From: Methanolobus sp. WCC4
GTDB taxonomy: Archaea; Halobacteriota; Methanosarcinia; Methanosarcinales; Methanosarcinaceae
NCBI RefSeq assembly: GCF_038022665.1
Contig: NZ_CP150629.1
Span: 1,780,480-1,844,479, forward strand
Direction: 5' to 3'
DNA length: 64,000 bases
Shown piece after piece: positions 16,345 through 26,202 of this stretch (its first letter is position 1; the number at the start of each line of letters is the position of its first letter). Position numbers and translations under genes: made by a program. The notes below the pieces were generated by a model. That model made no database searches. It saw only the letters and a program-made list of their open reading frames with translations, and was not told the origin of the DNA.

Positions 16345-18489
16345 TCATTCCAGTCCAAGTTTCCTCAGGACCTTTTCAGGTGTCGACTGGTAAGCGTTGA
16401 TAATGTCGGATATCTCCTGGAAATCGTTGATACCATTGTTGACCATGTGTTCCAGGATCTTCTGGCGGTAGTACAGTTCCTGATCCACTTTACCCTGGTT
16501 CCAGCCACGTCTCATCTTGATGTCGAAGACCGCCTTTGACTCGCCGGTACGGATGAACATGTCGGACTCAGAATCCCACACGAAGATATCATTTGTCCTG
16601 ATGTTCCTTGTGTTCGGATCGATATCGATGATCTCTACCAGTTTTATGTTCCTTCTGACACGTTTTCCTTTGGAATATGTCTGGGACTGGATGCTCATGA
16701 TATCAAGTGCCTGGATCATGGTACGAGGGACACTGATCGGCGGGTTCTCCAGTCTGTGGATAGCAGATGCTACTGAATCCGCGTGCATAGTGGAGAATGT
16801 CGTGTGACCTGTGGACATCGCCTGGAAGAGCGTAAGTGCTTCCTTACCTCTCACTTCACCTACAAGCAGGAATTCAGGTCTCTGCCTGAGTGCTGCCTTT
16901 AGCAGGTCGTACATATCAACTGCACCTCTCTCATCTGCGGTGAAAGAATCCCTTGTAACACTCGGGATCCAGTTCGGATGAGGCAGTTTGAGTTCCCTTG
17001 TATCCTCAAGGGTGATGATCTTGGCCTTTTCAGGAATGAAAAGTGAGACCGCGTTAAGTGATGATGTTTTACCGGATGCTGTACCTCCGGCATAGATAAG
17101 ACTCTTGTTGTTCTCGATACAGAGCCACAGGTATGCCATGGATTCTGACGAGAATGTACCCCACTTGATGAGGTCTACAGGTGTTATCGGTGTATCGCTG
17201 AACTTACGGATGGTGAATGTACTGCCGTGTGCGGTAACGCTTGTACCCAGGGTCATCTGTATCCTTGAACCGTCCGGCATGGTCGCATCTACCATTGGTT
17301 CTGCTACCGAGATGTGTTTTCCACTTCTCTGTGCCATCTGGATGATGAACGAGTTCAGTTCATCCTCATGATAGACAACATTGGTGGCAATGTTGTGGTG
17401 CGCCCTGTGGTAAAGGAATATAGGTACGTCATGACCGTTACCGGATACATCTTCAATGGAATCGTCCATCATAAGTGCGTCTATCTTTCCGAACCTGACA
17501 AAATCCCTCTTGATATAGTATGATATCTTTTCGAGCATATCAGGTGTTATCTCGATAGCGTAATCCTGGATTATCGATCTTATCTTCGAGTCAAGGACAG
17601 CTTCCCTGTCATCTTCTTCCTCGTCGATATCCTCTACAAGGAGTACATCCCTGAGCCTGTCCTTTATCTCATTCAGGAAAGTTGTCTCGAAATCGGTGAG
17701 TTCCGGCTCTACTATGTAGTATAGATGATTGTTCTTGTCCTCGTTGTACAGGATGACAATGAATGCATAGGGTTCGTTCACCCAGTAACGTTCGACCTCT
17801 TCGTATCCTTCAACACCCTTGAATTCCGTGATAGGTCCGTGTACTTCAGGGTCATAGGGTTCGATCACCATCTCCTTTTGCTTGAAGAGTTGTTTGATCT
17901 TATCAAGAACACCCGGTTCCCCTTTTTCCTCTTTATCCGCTACTGCTTTCTCAGCTTCAACTTCATCTCCGGCATCTGATAGCAGTTCTGGTTCTTCGGA
18001 CGTGTCTTCGCCCACTTCGCTCTCTTCTTCAGGTTGAAGAGTGATCTCTTTCTCCTCTTCCTTTTCATCAATGGAGATGTCCTCATCCATGTCCTCAGAA
18101 GTTTCTTCCTCTTCTTCATCCTTTATGTCAATGAGTGGCTTTTTTGGAGGACCGAAGTTTGGTGATCTTGGAAGCAGTATGCCTATCTCAAGGTCTTCCT
18201 CTTCTTCCAGGATGTTGTTTTCAGAAGCATCGTCTTCTTCAGTGGAGGTGTTCTCATCCTCTTCCTCAGAGTCATCTTCAGAAGTATCTATAGCGGTTTT
18301 ATCCAGGATATGTGCAAAATCCTTTTCGAATTTCTCTTCATCTTCTTTTATTCTGGATATCTCTTCCAGGATACTTGTGGTCTCATCATCCGATGTTTCA
18401 TTCTCAACTAATTCATCTTCCTGCATGCCATCATCCTTTTCCCCGTCGCCTTCTACCTTCTCTGAAGCATTTAATTGAGCATCGTCCAT
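16345..18489 (-). CDS. Type II/IV secretion ATPase (GspE/FlaI/VirB11 family) with a long acidic N-terminus
   Basis: The hexameric ATPase that powers pilus or archaellum assembly. The C-terminal motor has Walker A 'GGTASGKTSS', an Asp box, Walker B 'FLLVGEVRG' and the His box 'TGHTTFSTMHAD'. An N-terminal docking domain precedes it. The first 200 residues or so are unusually rich in Glu, Asp and Ser, with little predicted fold, and are much longer than in FlaI. GGTGAAACA lies directly before the ATG. It is probably co-transcribed with the platform protein downstream; the two stop/start codons overlap or abut. Confidence 0.9.
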   Translation of the reverse strand: MDDAQLNASEKVEGDGEKDDGMQEDELVENETSDDETTSILEEISRIKEDEEKFEKDFAHILDKTAIDTSEDDSEEEDENTSTEEDDASENNILEEEEDLEIGILLPRSPNFGPPKKPLIDIKDEEEEETSEDMDEDISIDEKEEEKEITLQPEEESEVGEDTSEEPELLSDAGDEVEAEKAVADKEEKGEPGVLDKIKQLFKQKEMVIEPYDPEVHGPITEFKGVEGYEEVERYWVNEPYAFIVILYNEDKNNHLYYIVEPELTDFETTFLNEIKDRLRDVLLVEDIDEEEDDREAVLDSKIRSIIQDYAIEITPDMLEKISYYIKRDFVRFGKIDALMMDDSIEDVSGNGHDVPIFLYHRAHHNIATNVVYHEDELNSFIIQMAQRSGKHISVAEPMVDATMPDGSRIQMTLGTSVTAHGSTFTIRKFSDTPITPVDLIKWGTFSSESMAYLWLCIENNKSLIYAGGTASGKTSSLNAVSLFIPEKAKIITLEDTRELKLPHPNWIPSVTRDSFTADERGAVDMYDLLKAALRQRPEFLLVGEVRGKEALTLFQAMSTGHTTFSTMHADSVASAIHRLENPPISVPRTMIQALDIMSIQSQTYSKGKRVRRNIKLVEIIDIDPNTRNIRTNDIFVWDSESDMFIRTGESKAVFDIKMRRGWNQGKVDQELYYRQKILEHMVNNGINDFQEISDIINAYQSTPEKVLRKLGLE

Positions 18490-18693
18490 TGTTTCACCGT
18501 CTGATGCATAGTGCTGACACTCTGATCCTTTGTGATATGATCAAAGGCCAATATAAATATCATAAGGATATTATAATTATAATGGTTATTAAAGTTATTG
18601 TCCGGGCGTGTGGTTCTGATCTCTATGATCAGTTCCATTTTTCCTTTTGCCTTTGATCATTTTCTTGTTATTGATATTCTGGCTCATTATGTA

Positions 18694-18805
18694 TGTACAT
18701 AAGTATATACTACATGTACATAAAATTTATTATTAATGTATTTTTATATTCATTGGTTTAACATCAATGTACAAAATTACTTTATTTTATGGCATCCAAT
18801 GTACA
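18694..18805. promoter_or_regulatory. Cluster of four TGTACA palindromes around the promoter of the UbiA-like gene
   Basis: TGTACA occurs at 18694, 18715, 18768 and 18800. The first two form a larger near-perfect palindrome (18694-18720). A TATA-like TTTTTATATT at 18741-18750 predicts a transcription start near 18772, so the paired sites would lie upstream of the TATA box, the third at the start point and the fourth just inside the coding region. This layout suits a dimeric repressor or activator; no regulator can be named. Confidence 0.45.
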
Positions 18806-19697
18806 TACAGTCTGTCCCTGTCCGGGGTTTAGAACCGATATTCTGAAGCTTTTCGGGCTTCTATGGAAAGAGATTGTATTTGGTGGCCATCTCTTCGCCA
18901 CTGGTTCCGTTGCTGTGGTGATAATGTGTGCTACATTGTTCGGGATACCTTTCGGCTGGGATATACTGGCTATTTCATATCTGATGTTCTATGCAATATA
19001 CCTCTATGACTATTCCAGTGGTGCTCCCTCGGATGAACTGACCAACAGTACACGTGCAAGTTATCTTCAATGTAAGAACAGGAGTATGTGCATGGTCATT
19101 GGAGCCTCTGTTCTTTTAGTCATCTCTCTTTTTGCCTTTTCTAATGTCCTGACCACTTTAACAGGTATGCTCATTCTGGCACTGGGTCTTCTTTATGGCG
19201 GTTATTTCAAGAAGCTCACAAAGAAGATACCTGCCTTTAAGAATATCTTCGTATCGATCGTCTGGGCCTTCATGGTCCTTTTTGTTTTTGTATATTATTC
19301 ATTACCTGTTACTTACGGGGCTTTGATGCTTGCAATTTTCATTTTCATAAGGATGATGAATATCCAGATACTCTTTGATGTCAGGGATGTTGAAGGTGAC
19401 AGGGCAGAGGGACTTCTGACGGTCCCTGCTATGTTCGGTGAAAAGAGATGTTCTCTCATACTGAGGCTGGTAAATCTTTTGTCCATATTCTATATTGCAG
19501 CATGTGTGGTCATCGGGATGGTCCCTTTTATGGCCACAGCTGTCATTCCTGTCTTCTATTATGGTGTGGGTTACATCAATAAAGTGATCAGGTCAAAGAA
19601 GAACTATATGTCCTATGTATATGCAGCATGTGAACCTGTGATGTGGATGATGCTTATTGTGGCAGGAAGATTCCTTACTACATTCAATGTGATGTGA
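18789..19697 (+). CDS. UbiA-family prenyltransferase-like membrane protein
   Basis: A 302-aa polytopic membrane protein with about eight hydrophobic segments. The second UbiA Asp motif is clear ('DVRDVEGDRAEG', about 197-208). The first is atypical, 'YDYSSGAPSDELTN' (about 74-87), rather than N-D-x2-D-x3-D. UbiA enzymes join isoprenoid diphosphates to aromatic or glycerol acceptors. The archaeal lipid enzyme GGGP-dependent DGGGP synthase is the best known, but this divergent member could have another acceptor. Its promoter carries several TGTACA palindromes. Confidence 0.75.
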   Translation: MASNVHTVCPCPGFRTDILKLFGLLWKEIVFGGHLFATGSVAVVIMCATLFGIPFGWDILAISYLMFYAIYLYDYSSGAPSDELTNSTRASYLQCKNRSMCMVIGASVLLVISLFAFSNVLTTLTGMLILALGLLYGGYFKKLTKKIPAFKNIFVSIVWAFMVLFVFVYYSLPVTYGALMLAIFIFIRMMNIQILFDVRDVEGDRAEGLLTVPAMFGEKRCSLILRLVNLLSIFYIAACVVIGMVPFMATAVIPVFYYGVGYINKVIRSKKNYMSYVYAACEPVMWMMLIVAGRFLTTFNVM

Positions 19698-19834
19698 ATG
19701 GTCATACTTCCCTGACCATACTTTCTTACTTTCGTTCCAGTGGAACCGGCATCTGAACAAAAACATTAAATGGAAAGCTGGATATGTTCTGCAAGACCAT
19801 ATAAAGAGAACAGGGAAGGAAAGAGGAAACACCG

Positions 19835-21451
19835 ATGCCGATCATTACCCTACCATACGATGACCTTGAACAATTAACCGGAACAGACAAAGATACCATT
19901 ATAGAGCGCATACCCATGATAGGGGCAGATATAGAGCGCATTGAAGAGGAGTCCATAGATATCGAGTTCTTCCCTGACCGTCCTGACCTTTATAGTGTGG
20001 AAGGTGTTGCACGTGCACTGCGTGGTTTCCTTGATATCGAACCCGGTTTCTGCGAATATGAGGTCAAACCCTATACAATAGAGATAACAAAGGATGAGGC
20101 AATAGAGTCCGTACGTCCTGTGCTTGGATGTGCTGTCGTACGTGGTGTCAGGTTCAGTTCCAGTTCCATCAAGACGCTCATGGACCTTCAGGAATCCCTT
20201 CACTGGGGTCTCGGACGTGACCGTAAGAAGGTGTCCATAGGTGTTCATGACCTTTCAAAGGTGCAGGCTCCTTTCCGCTATATTGCAGCAGATCCTGATT
20301 TTAGTTTCGTTCCCCTGGATTTCACAGAACCTATGACAATGACGGAGATCCTTGAGAAACATCCGAAGGGAACACGCTTCGCAAGTATCCTTGATGGATT
20401 CGACAAGTATCCTCTTATTCTTGATGCCAATGACAATGTGCTTTCTTTCCCGCCTATAATCAACGGTACTCTCACAATGGTCACCGAGGAAACAACTGAC
20501 CTTCTGGTGGATGTCACCGGACTCAGCAATGAGGTCTACACAGCCCTTAACATCGTCACAACGGCACTTGCAGAGCGCGGCGGTGAGATCGAGTATGTGA
20601 AGGTCATTACCGCAGATGGTGAGGAGGAGATCCCTCTTGACCTTAGTGCAAAGACAAGGGTTCTGGAAAGGTCAGAGATCGACGGACTTATCGGTATGGA
20701 ACTTCCTGCTGATGAGATTGTCAGGCAGCTCAACAGGATGGGCTTTGGAGCAAAGGAACTTGAGGATGGACGTATAGAGGTACAGGTCCCACGCTACAGA
20801 GCAGATATCCTTGATAACCCGGATATCATCGAGGATATAGCAGTGGGTTATGGTTTTGATAAGATCCCTGCGGTATTCCCTATGAATGCCACTGTGGGCA
20901 AGTCCCACATGCTGTCCGACATCAGTGCGGATATGCGTGAGATCATGACAGGTCTTGGATATTTACAGGTCATGCCTTTCACACTTACAAGCGAAAGGGT
21001 CCATTTCGAATGGATGTGCAGGGAGAAGACGGATGATGTGACCTATGTCCTGCATCCGATAAGTGAGGACCAGACAATGGTCAGGACCACCATACTGCCA
21101 AATCTAATGGAGATCCTTTCCATGAACCAGCACAGGGAACTTCCGCAGCGTATCTTCGAGGCAGGGGATGTTGTCATCAATGGCAAGAACGGTCTTCACC
21201 TTGCAGGTGTTTCCATCAACGCACAGGCTAATTTCACCGAGGTAAGGGAACTCGTCGAGGCTCTCATGCGTGAAAGAATGGTGGAATATGAAGTTGTTGA
21301 GTCTGATGACCCGGCTTTCATGGAAGGAAGAAGGGCCGATATCATCGTTGACGGGAAGAAGATAGGTGTCATGGGAGAACTGTTCCCTCAGGTTATCGTT
21401 AATTTCGGACTTGGACAACCTGTTGTTGGATTTGAGATCGATCTCCTTTGA
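19835..21451 (+). CDS. pheT: Phenylalanyl-tRNA synthetase beta subunit
   Basis: This 538-aa chain is the short archaeal/eukaryotic type of PheT, lacking the bacterial tRNA-binding EMAP domain. It begins '[16 protein letters not shown]', contains the B3/B4 editing region with '[23 protein letters not shown]', the B5 domain (about 270-350), and the catalytic-like core ending '[14 protein letters not shown]'. With PheS it charges tRNA-Phe; pheS is not in this window. A tRNA-Arg gene lies convergently downstream. Confidence 0.96.
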   Translation: MPIITLPYDDLEQLTGTDKDTIIERIPMIGADIERIEEESIDIEFFPDRPDLYSVEGVARALRGFLDIEPGFCEYEVKPYTIEITKDEAIESVRPVLGCAVVRGVRFSSSSIKTLMDLQESLHWGLGRDRKKVSIGVHDLSKVQAPFRYIAADPDFSFVPLDFTEPMTMTEILEKHPKGTRFASILDGFDKYPLILDANDNVLSFPPIINGTLTMVTEETTDLLVDVTGLSNEVYTALNIVTTALAERGGEIEYVKVITADGEEEIPLDLSAKTRVLERSEIDGLIGMELPADEIVRQLNRMGFGAKELEDGRIEVQVPRYRADILDNPDIIEDIAVGYGFDKIPAVFPMNATVGKSHMLSDISADMREIMTGLGYLQVMPFTLTSERVHFEWMCREKTDDVTYVLHPISEDQTMVRTTILPNLMEILSMNQHRELPQRIFEAGDVVINGKNGLHLAGVSINAQANFTEVRELVEALMRERMVEYEVVESDDPAFMEGRRADIIVDGKKIGVMGELFPQVIVNFGLGQPVVGFEIDLL

Positions 21452-21528
21452 TCGGTCATAACTACTTTTTTTGAAATATATTTTCCAATCTTTTTTCCTT
21501 CTTTCAAGGTCTAATATCAAAATAAGAA

Positions 21529-21624
21529 CGGGCCCGCCGCGATTCGAACACGAGTCGATGGGTATCTCCGGACCATATGGTCACATCGAAGCCCATCAGG
21601 ATATCCTGGCTACCCTACAGGCCC
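21529..21624 (-). tRNA. tRNA-Arg (anticodon TCG) with a 22-nt intron
   Basis: The acceptor stem is GGGCCTG (5' end at 21624) paired with CGGGCCC, with discriminator G at 21529. The T-loop is TTCGAAT, the D-loop contains AGCCAGGATA, and the anticodon stem is ATGGG/CCCAT. The anticodon is TCG (21587-21589). An intron (21564-21585) interrupts position 37/38: CTTC pairs with GGAG of the intron, leaving 3-nt bulges GAT and ATA, the archaeal bulge-helix-bulge splice motif. The spliced length is 74 nt. The CCA is not encoded. A TATA-like CTTTAATAC lies about 35 bp upstream. Confidence 0.93.
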
Positions 21625-21689
21625 GCAAAACAACTACTGATTGCCACATCCTGTATTAAAGGTTTCTATCATTCATGGTAAAATACTTA

Positions 21690-22439
21690 TCACAGCATTC
21701 CTGACAGCATTTTAAGTGCCATGATCCAGAGTATGATGCCGAACATCTTCTGCAGTGTCTCCGGGTGGATCTTGCTGTGCATCAGGTGGGATCCCATCTG
21801 TGCACCAAAGAACGAGGCCGTTGCCAGGATAGCCAGCATATGCAGGTCCTGGTTCCATGAGCTTGCATGTGCGATGAACGCTGAAAGGGATGTGAACAGC
21901 ACTATGAACCCGGAACTTGCTGCTGCTCTCTTTATAGTGAATCCCAGTACAAGCAGAAGTGGTACAACAAATGTACCTCCGCCTACTCCAAGCATACCTG
22001 CCACCATTCCTATCAGGAAACCTGCGATAACTATCAAGAGGTATCTTTTATTCTCTCCTATGTGCTTATCCTTGTACAACAACTGTGCCCTGGAGAATAT
22101 CATCTCCTCTCCCACAAAGAGCATCAACAGGGAGAATACAAGAAGAAGGGCCTCGATCGGTACTATCTTGGTGAGATGTGCTCCCGCCTGAGCACCTGTC
22201 ATGGATGCGACTATAAAAGGAATAGCTACCTTGAAGTCCACCATTTTCTTCCTTATATATGTGATCGCTGCCGAACCGGATGTGACTATGTTCAAAAGTA
22301 GTGCTATTGTGACCGATGAGATGAAATCACCGGTAAGCCAGTAAAGGAACGGTACATAGAATATGGCTCCTCCCAGTCCGATCATCGAAAAGAATGAAGA
22401 TGAACAGAACACGATGAGAGCAAGAATGATCGTTTGCAT
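21690..22439 (-). CDS. TauE/SafE (TSUP) family membrane transporter
   Basis: A 249-aa protein with about eight transmembrane helices in two homologous halves. The first half contains 'SMIGLGGAIFYVPFLYW' and the second 'GMVAGMLGVGGGTFVVPLL', the Gly-rich repeats typical of TSUP permeases. Family members export or import sulfite, sulfoacetate, taurine-derived or other small anions. The substrate cannot be told from sequence, and no sulfur-metabolism genes are adjacent. Confidence 0.9.
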   Translation of the reverse strand: MQTIILALIVFCSSSFFSMIGLGGAIFYVPFLYWLTGDFISSVTIALLLNIVTSGSAAITYIRKKMVDFKVAIPFIVASMTGAQAGAHLTKIVPIEALLLVFSLLMLFVGEEMIFSRAQLLYKDKHIGENKRYLLIVIAGFLIGMVAGMLGVGGGTFVVPLLLVLGFTIKRAAASSGFIVLFTSLSAFIAHASSWNQDLHMLAILATASFFGAQMGSHLMHSKIHPETLQKMFGIILWIMALKMLSGML

Positions 22440-22474
22440 TGGTAATTATCCGTAAAGGTGGTCCTTCCTTAGTG

Positions 22475-23170
22475 TCACTTCACCTTTACATACTTTTCCT
22501 TAAAACGGGCTATCTCTTCCTTTCCACCCACAACAGCAACGATATCCCCCTTCTGGATAACTATTGATGGCAGTATGTCAGTAATGATATTTCCATCTCT
22601 CTCAATACCTATGATAGTACACCCGAATCTGTTTCTCAGGTCGATGTCCACGATGGTCTTGTTCGCAAGGTCCCTGTCACCGGTGACCCTGTGCTTCTCG
22701 ATATCTATGCCTTCATACAGCATGATATCCTCGTCCATCTTATTGCATGAGTTGATAAGGCAGGAAGATGTCATCTTTGCAAGCATCTGGCCGGCAACGA
22801 TAGGCAGTGCGGCAACATAGTCGGCACCTGCCTTGTATATCTTGTCGATCGACCTGTAGGAATTTGCCCTGGCTATAATAGTGGACTTAGGATTAAGTCC
22901 TCTTGTAATGAGTGTGGCGAACATGACATCTGTATCGTCATTAAGGCATACGATGACCGTGGAGGCAGTCGGGACCCCGGCCTCCATGAGTATCTCTTCA
23001 TCTGTTGCATTCCCAACAACAAAGTCATGATCAGCACCTTCAAAGCTCAGTTCATTGGAATCAACCACTGAGAATCTGATATTGGTGTATTTGAGTGTCT
23101 CCACAACCCTTCTGCCCACATCTCCGCATCCGAGTACCACTACATCTCCAATTTTTGTCTCATTTTCCAT
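22475..23170 (-). CDS. RCK (TrkA-N plus TrkA-C) potassium-regulatory protein
   Basis: The 231-aa protein has a Rossmann NAD-binding RCK N domain ('VVLGCGDVGRRVVETL', then 'DHDFVVGNATDEEIL') and a TrkA-C ligand-binding domain from about 145. A strong Shine-Dalgarno (GGGGTGAAG) precedes the ATG. It lies 6 bp after the stop of the K+ channel gene, which has its own RCK domain, so the two are an operon. It may form mixed gating rings with the channel or regulate a Trk transporter encoded elsewhere. Confidence 0.9.
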   Translation of the reverse strand: MENETKIGDVVVLGCGDVGRRVVETLKYTNIRFSVVDSNELSFEGADHDFVVGNATDEEILMEAGVPTASTVIVCLNDDTDVMFATLITRGLNPKSTIIARANSYRSIDKIYKAGADYVAALPIVAGQMLAKMTSSCLINSCNKMDEDIMLYEGIDIEKHRVTGDRDLANKTIVDIDLRNRFGCTIIGIERDGNIITDILPSIVIQKGDIVAVVGGKEEIARFKEKYVKVK

Positions 23171-23176
23171 TGAACT

Positions 23177-24193
23177 TCACCCCATGTGTTGTGTCAACTT
23201 TTTCAGGTGAGACAGTTGCTCAGTGTAGCCTATTGCAAGCAGGACGGAATTATCCTTAATGACATCATCAGGTCTGATAAAGAATGTAAGGCTGCCTCCT
23301 TTCCACATACCAACGACATTGGCGCCAGTCTTTTCCCTGATGGCAGCATTTTTCATGGTCTTCCCTATAAGGGGACTTTTCGGGTATATGGGCAGTTCCA
23401 CGATGCTGATGCCTTCAAAGAACTCGGTTGCTCCTGTCAGTCTGTTGACAAAGGGATCTGCAGCTTTCCTTCCGATGAATCTTCCGAACATCTCCTTTGG
23501 TGAGACGACACTGGTTGCACCGGCATATTTCAGATACTTCTTATTGGACCTGTCCTCTACTATGGCTATTATGTTCAGGTCAGTACTTATATTGCGGGCG
23601 GTGAGGATGATATTTGCATTCATCTCGTCCGAACGGTTGGCAATAAGGAACTGTGCTTCTTTGATATTTGCAGAGTTAAGCGTCTCTTCTTCATACACAT
23701 CACCTAATATGGTATGAATGTTCTTTTTTAACATGTCCCTTACAAGTTCCGGTTCATCCTCTATCAGGATGTAGGGGACATCATTCTCCTTCAGTTCCTC
23801 GATAAGTGTTTCTATAAGTCTGTTATAACCACAGATTATTATGTGATCACTTAGTTTCTTCGGAGCCCTTGTGGGTATGTTGGAATGGATCATATTTTCC
23901 ATCCAGGGTATGATCATAAGGGTGAAGAATACCCCGAAAACAAGAGGGATCCCTGATAGCTGTATGAATACTGCGAAGAATTTGCCAAGATCCGATGTTA
24001 CTATTATATCCCCGTATCCCACGGTCGTGAGAGTGGTGACCACCCAGTAGAAAGCATCAACAAGGTTCACATGCTGGGTCTGTCCTTCATAGAGCATTAT
24101 TCTCATGAAAAGAAGCATGTAGAACAGTATGATCGCAAAAGCTCCCATTACAGTTCTCATCAGGGTCTTATGCCAGAGATGCTTTATTTTCAT
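23177..24193 (-). CDS. Two-helix potassium channel with a C-terminal RCK domain (MthK-like)
   Basis: Two transmembrane helices flank the pore loop 'TTLTTVGYGD', a canonical K+ selectivity filter, in the first 95 residues. A RCK N-domain ('HIIICGYNRLIETLIEEL', 'ILGDVYEEETL') and a TrkA-C domain follow. Channels of this type are tetramers gated by Ca2+ or nucleotides at the RCK ring. I take the ATG at 24191-24193, which has GGTGAT upstream; a GTG start at 24205 would add four residues. It is followed at once by a soluble RCK protein. Confidence 0.93.
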   Translation of the reverse strand: MKIKHLWHKTLMRTVMGAFAIILFYMLLFMRIMLYEGQTQHVNLVDAFYWVVTTLTTVGYGDIIVTSDLGKFFAVFIQLSGIPLVFGVFFTLMIIPWMENMIHSNIPTRAPKKLSDHIIICGYNRLIETLIEELKENDVPYILIEDEPELVRDMLKKNIHTILGDVYEEETLNSANIKEAQFLIANRSDEMNANIILTARNISTDLNIIAIVEDRSNKKYLKYAGATSVVSPKEMFGRFIGRKAADPFVNRLTGATEFFEGISIVELPIYPKSPLIGKTMKNAAIREKTGANVVGMWKGGSLTFFIRPDDVIKDNSVLLAIGYTEQLSHLKKLTQHMG

Positions 24194-24240
24194 TTGGATC
24201 ACCACTTTTGTTCGTTCTTATGCCGTGTTGTGGGATGATA

Positions 24241-25998
24241 TCAGAAACCATGTACAAAGTATGGTCCGAATATCATGAACAGGAAAGACATGAGTATCAC
24301 CACTGCAAAGGTTCCTGTTATGCGTGCGGATATGCTCTCTGCTCTTTCCTCATCTCCTGTTATCCTGAGTATAAGTGCATTCAGGTAGTCCCTGAACACG
24401 TGTCCGCCATCAAGGGGTACAGCAGGGAGACAGTTGAAAAGTCCTACGTAGAAGTTCAGCCATCCTATCCACAGGAGTGCATTAGCAAGCCAGAATACCC
24501 CTATTCCGAAAGGTTCTGCCCAGCCGACAGGTTCATAGAACTGTGCCAGGGTTCCGCTGAATCCCGGGAATCCTTCTCCTGCAAAGCCTATTATAGGTAG
24601 TCCCAGAAGGAGTAACCATCCACCGATACTCATCAGCATCTGTGGTATACTTTTAAATAGTTCGAGATATGCGGTTGCAGGGAATTCTCCAACAGTTATT
24701 CCAAGTGACGTAGCAACCTGTCCGTCATAACTTGTGACAACACCAAGGAAACCCTTTGTATCAACATCAGGATGTTGTGTCAGGGTCACATTATATTGCG
24801 TCGTACCTTCCGTATCCTCGGTTCCGATGTCAACGATAACCTCCTGTCCGGGTACGGAGGAATTCATTATGGCCTGGAAATCGGTGTATGAACGTATGGG
24901 GCTACCATCTATGTATTTAATAATGGTGCCGGCTTCAATTCCTGCTGCTGCTGCCGCCGAATCCTCGACGATGCTCTGGATCGTGATCCCTGAAGGTTCT
25001 ATGTCCGGGTCTGTGACATCGGCCTCGTAAACGCTTATTACCCGGTCCGACGCTGCATGGACCATTACCGTGGTTCCCGCATCTAGTCCTTCGAGATATC
25101 CCAGCATATCGTTTACATTATTTATCGGCGTGTCATCTATCTGTGTGATCACCATGTTCTCCCTGAGCCCGGAGCTGTAGGCGAGACTGTCCTCATGGAC
25201 ATCGACTATCATGGTGTCTCCCAGAGGTGACATTGCACCCAGCACAGGTCCGAACAGTAAAGTGAAAGCTATAAGCGCCACCACGAAATTGGCCATTACA
25301 CCTGCTGCAAGTATGCGTGCCCTCTGTGTTCGTGTGGCGATCTTCTCATCTGTGTTTATGACCTTCTCTTTGCTTTTTTCTTCGATCCTTTCAGCTTCAT
25401 CATCAATGATTATTCCAAGGCGTCGGTCCCCGTATGGATCATCCCGGTCATCGAGTTTCTCTTCTTTCTTCCCGAAGAGCTCTTCTTCATCGGGCTCGGC
25501 AAAACCACCTATCGGGACCACTGCAAGCAGCACTCCCATGGATTTGACCCTGATGTCCTCTACACGACAGAGTATGGCATGTGAGAATTCATGCACAATG
25601 AGGGTCACAACAAGTGCGATGATCCCCCATGTGAGTGGTATGAACTCATTGACACCCGGTATAAGGAAGATGTTCCTTGCCTCGTTGAACTTTCCGGGTT
25701 CAGGCATGGAGTTATCTCCAATGGATGACAGCATGGCAATGTCCGATAGTATCACTACTAAGAACATTGCTATCATTCCGATGAACATTAGTCTGATACC
25801 TATGTCCGCATAGAGCCGCCAGGCCTTCTTTGGAATGGCAAGCTTGTCCAGAAGTTTCAGGCCATGTGTTGTCCTTATCATCAGGACAGGGCCGTATGTG
25901 CTTATGTTATACTTTTGCAGTATACCTTTTCTTTCCAGCAGTATCACAGCCAGCCAGTAAAGGATAAAGAGTGTAAAGGCAATGTTTGTTCCGTCCAA
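24241..25998 (-). CDS. Site-2 protease family zinc metalloprotease (M50) with PDZ domains
   Basis: A 585-aa intramembrane protease. The zinc motif 'HEFSHA' lies in one membrane segment, and the third ligand in 'CLPAVPLDGGHVF' near the C-terminus. Between them is a cytoplasmic charged insert (about 165-215) and two PDZ-like regions (about 265-420). S2P enzymes cleave membrane-bound regulators in regulated proteolysis. The start is a TTG with GGAG seven bases upstream. A minus-strand TATA-like element near 26060 fits a start near 26033. Confidence 0.93.
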   Translation of the reverse strand: MDGTNIAFTLFILYWLAVILLERKGILQKYNISTYGPVLMIRTTHGLKLLDKLAIPKKAWRLYADIGIRLMFIGMIAMFLVVILSDIAMLSSIGDNSMPEPGKFNEARNIFLIPGVNEFIPLTWGIIALVVTLIVHEFSHAILCRVEDIRVKSMGVLLAVVPIGGFAEPDEEELFGKKEEKLDDRDDPYGDRRLGIIIDDEAERIEEKSKEKVINTDEKIATRTQRARILAAGVMANFVVALIAFTLLFGPVLGAMSPLGDTMIVDVHEDSLAYSSGLRENMVITQIDDTPINNVNDMLGYLEGLDAGTTVMVHAASDRVISVYEADVTDPDIEPSGITIQSIVEDSAAAAAGIEAGTIIKYIDGSPIRSYTDFQAIMNSSVPGQEVIVDIGTEDTEGTTQYNVTLTQHPDVDTKGFLGVVTSYDGQVATSLGITVGEFPATAYLELFKSIPQMLMSIGGWLLLLGLPIIGFAGEGFPGFSGTLAQFYEPVGWAEPFGIGVFWLANALLWIGWLNFYVGLFNCLPAVPLDGGHVFRDYLNALILRITGDEERAESISARITGTFAVVILMSFLFMIFGPYFVHGF

Positions 25999-26202
25999 AA
26001 AAACTCTCCGACTTTATAGTTTGATCGAATAAGGTTCTAATTCTTTTAATCTGGTATATATGTTTGTCATGTTACGTACGAAAGGCATATATAAATTTTC
26101 AAGCAGGAAAATATGTTGAATCGCCGGGGTGCATAATTATATGGTGCTTATAAATATAATAATTTGTTAGGTTAAACTTATATAGTGGTATCTTTAAATG
26201 TA

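Noticed and set aside
14147-18489. Complete archaellum operon
   Set aside because: Only an ATPase and a platform protein are present; no archaellin, FlaF/G/H or prepilin peptidase genes lie nearby, and the platform is of the duplicated T2SSF type.
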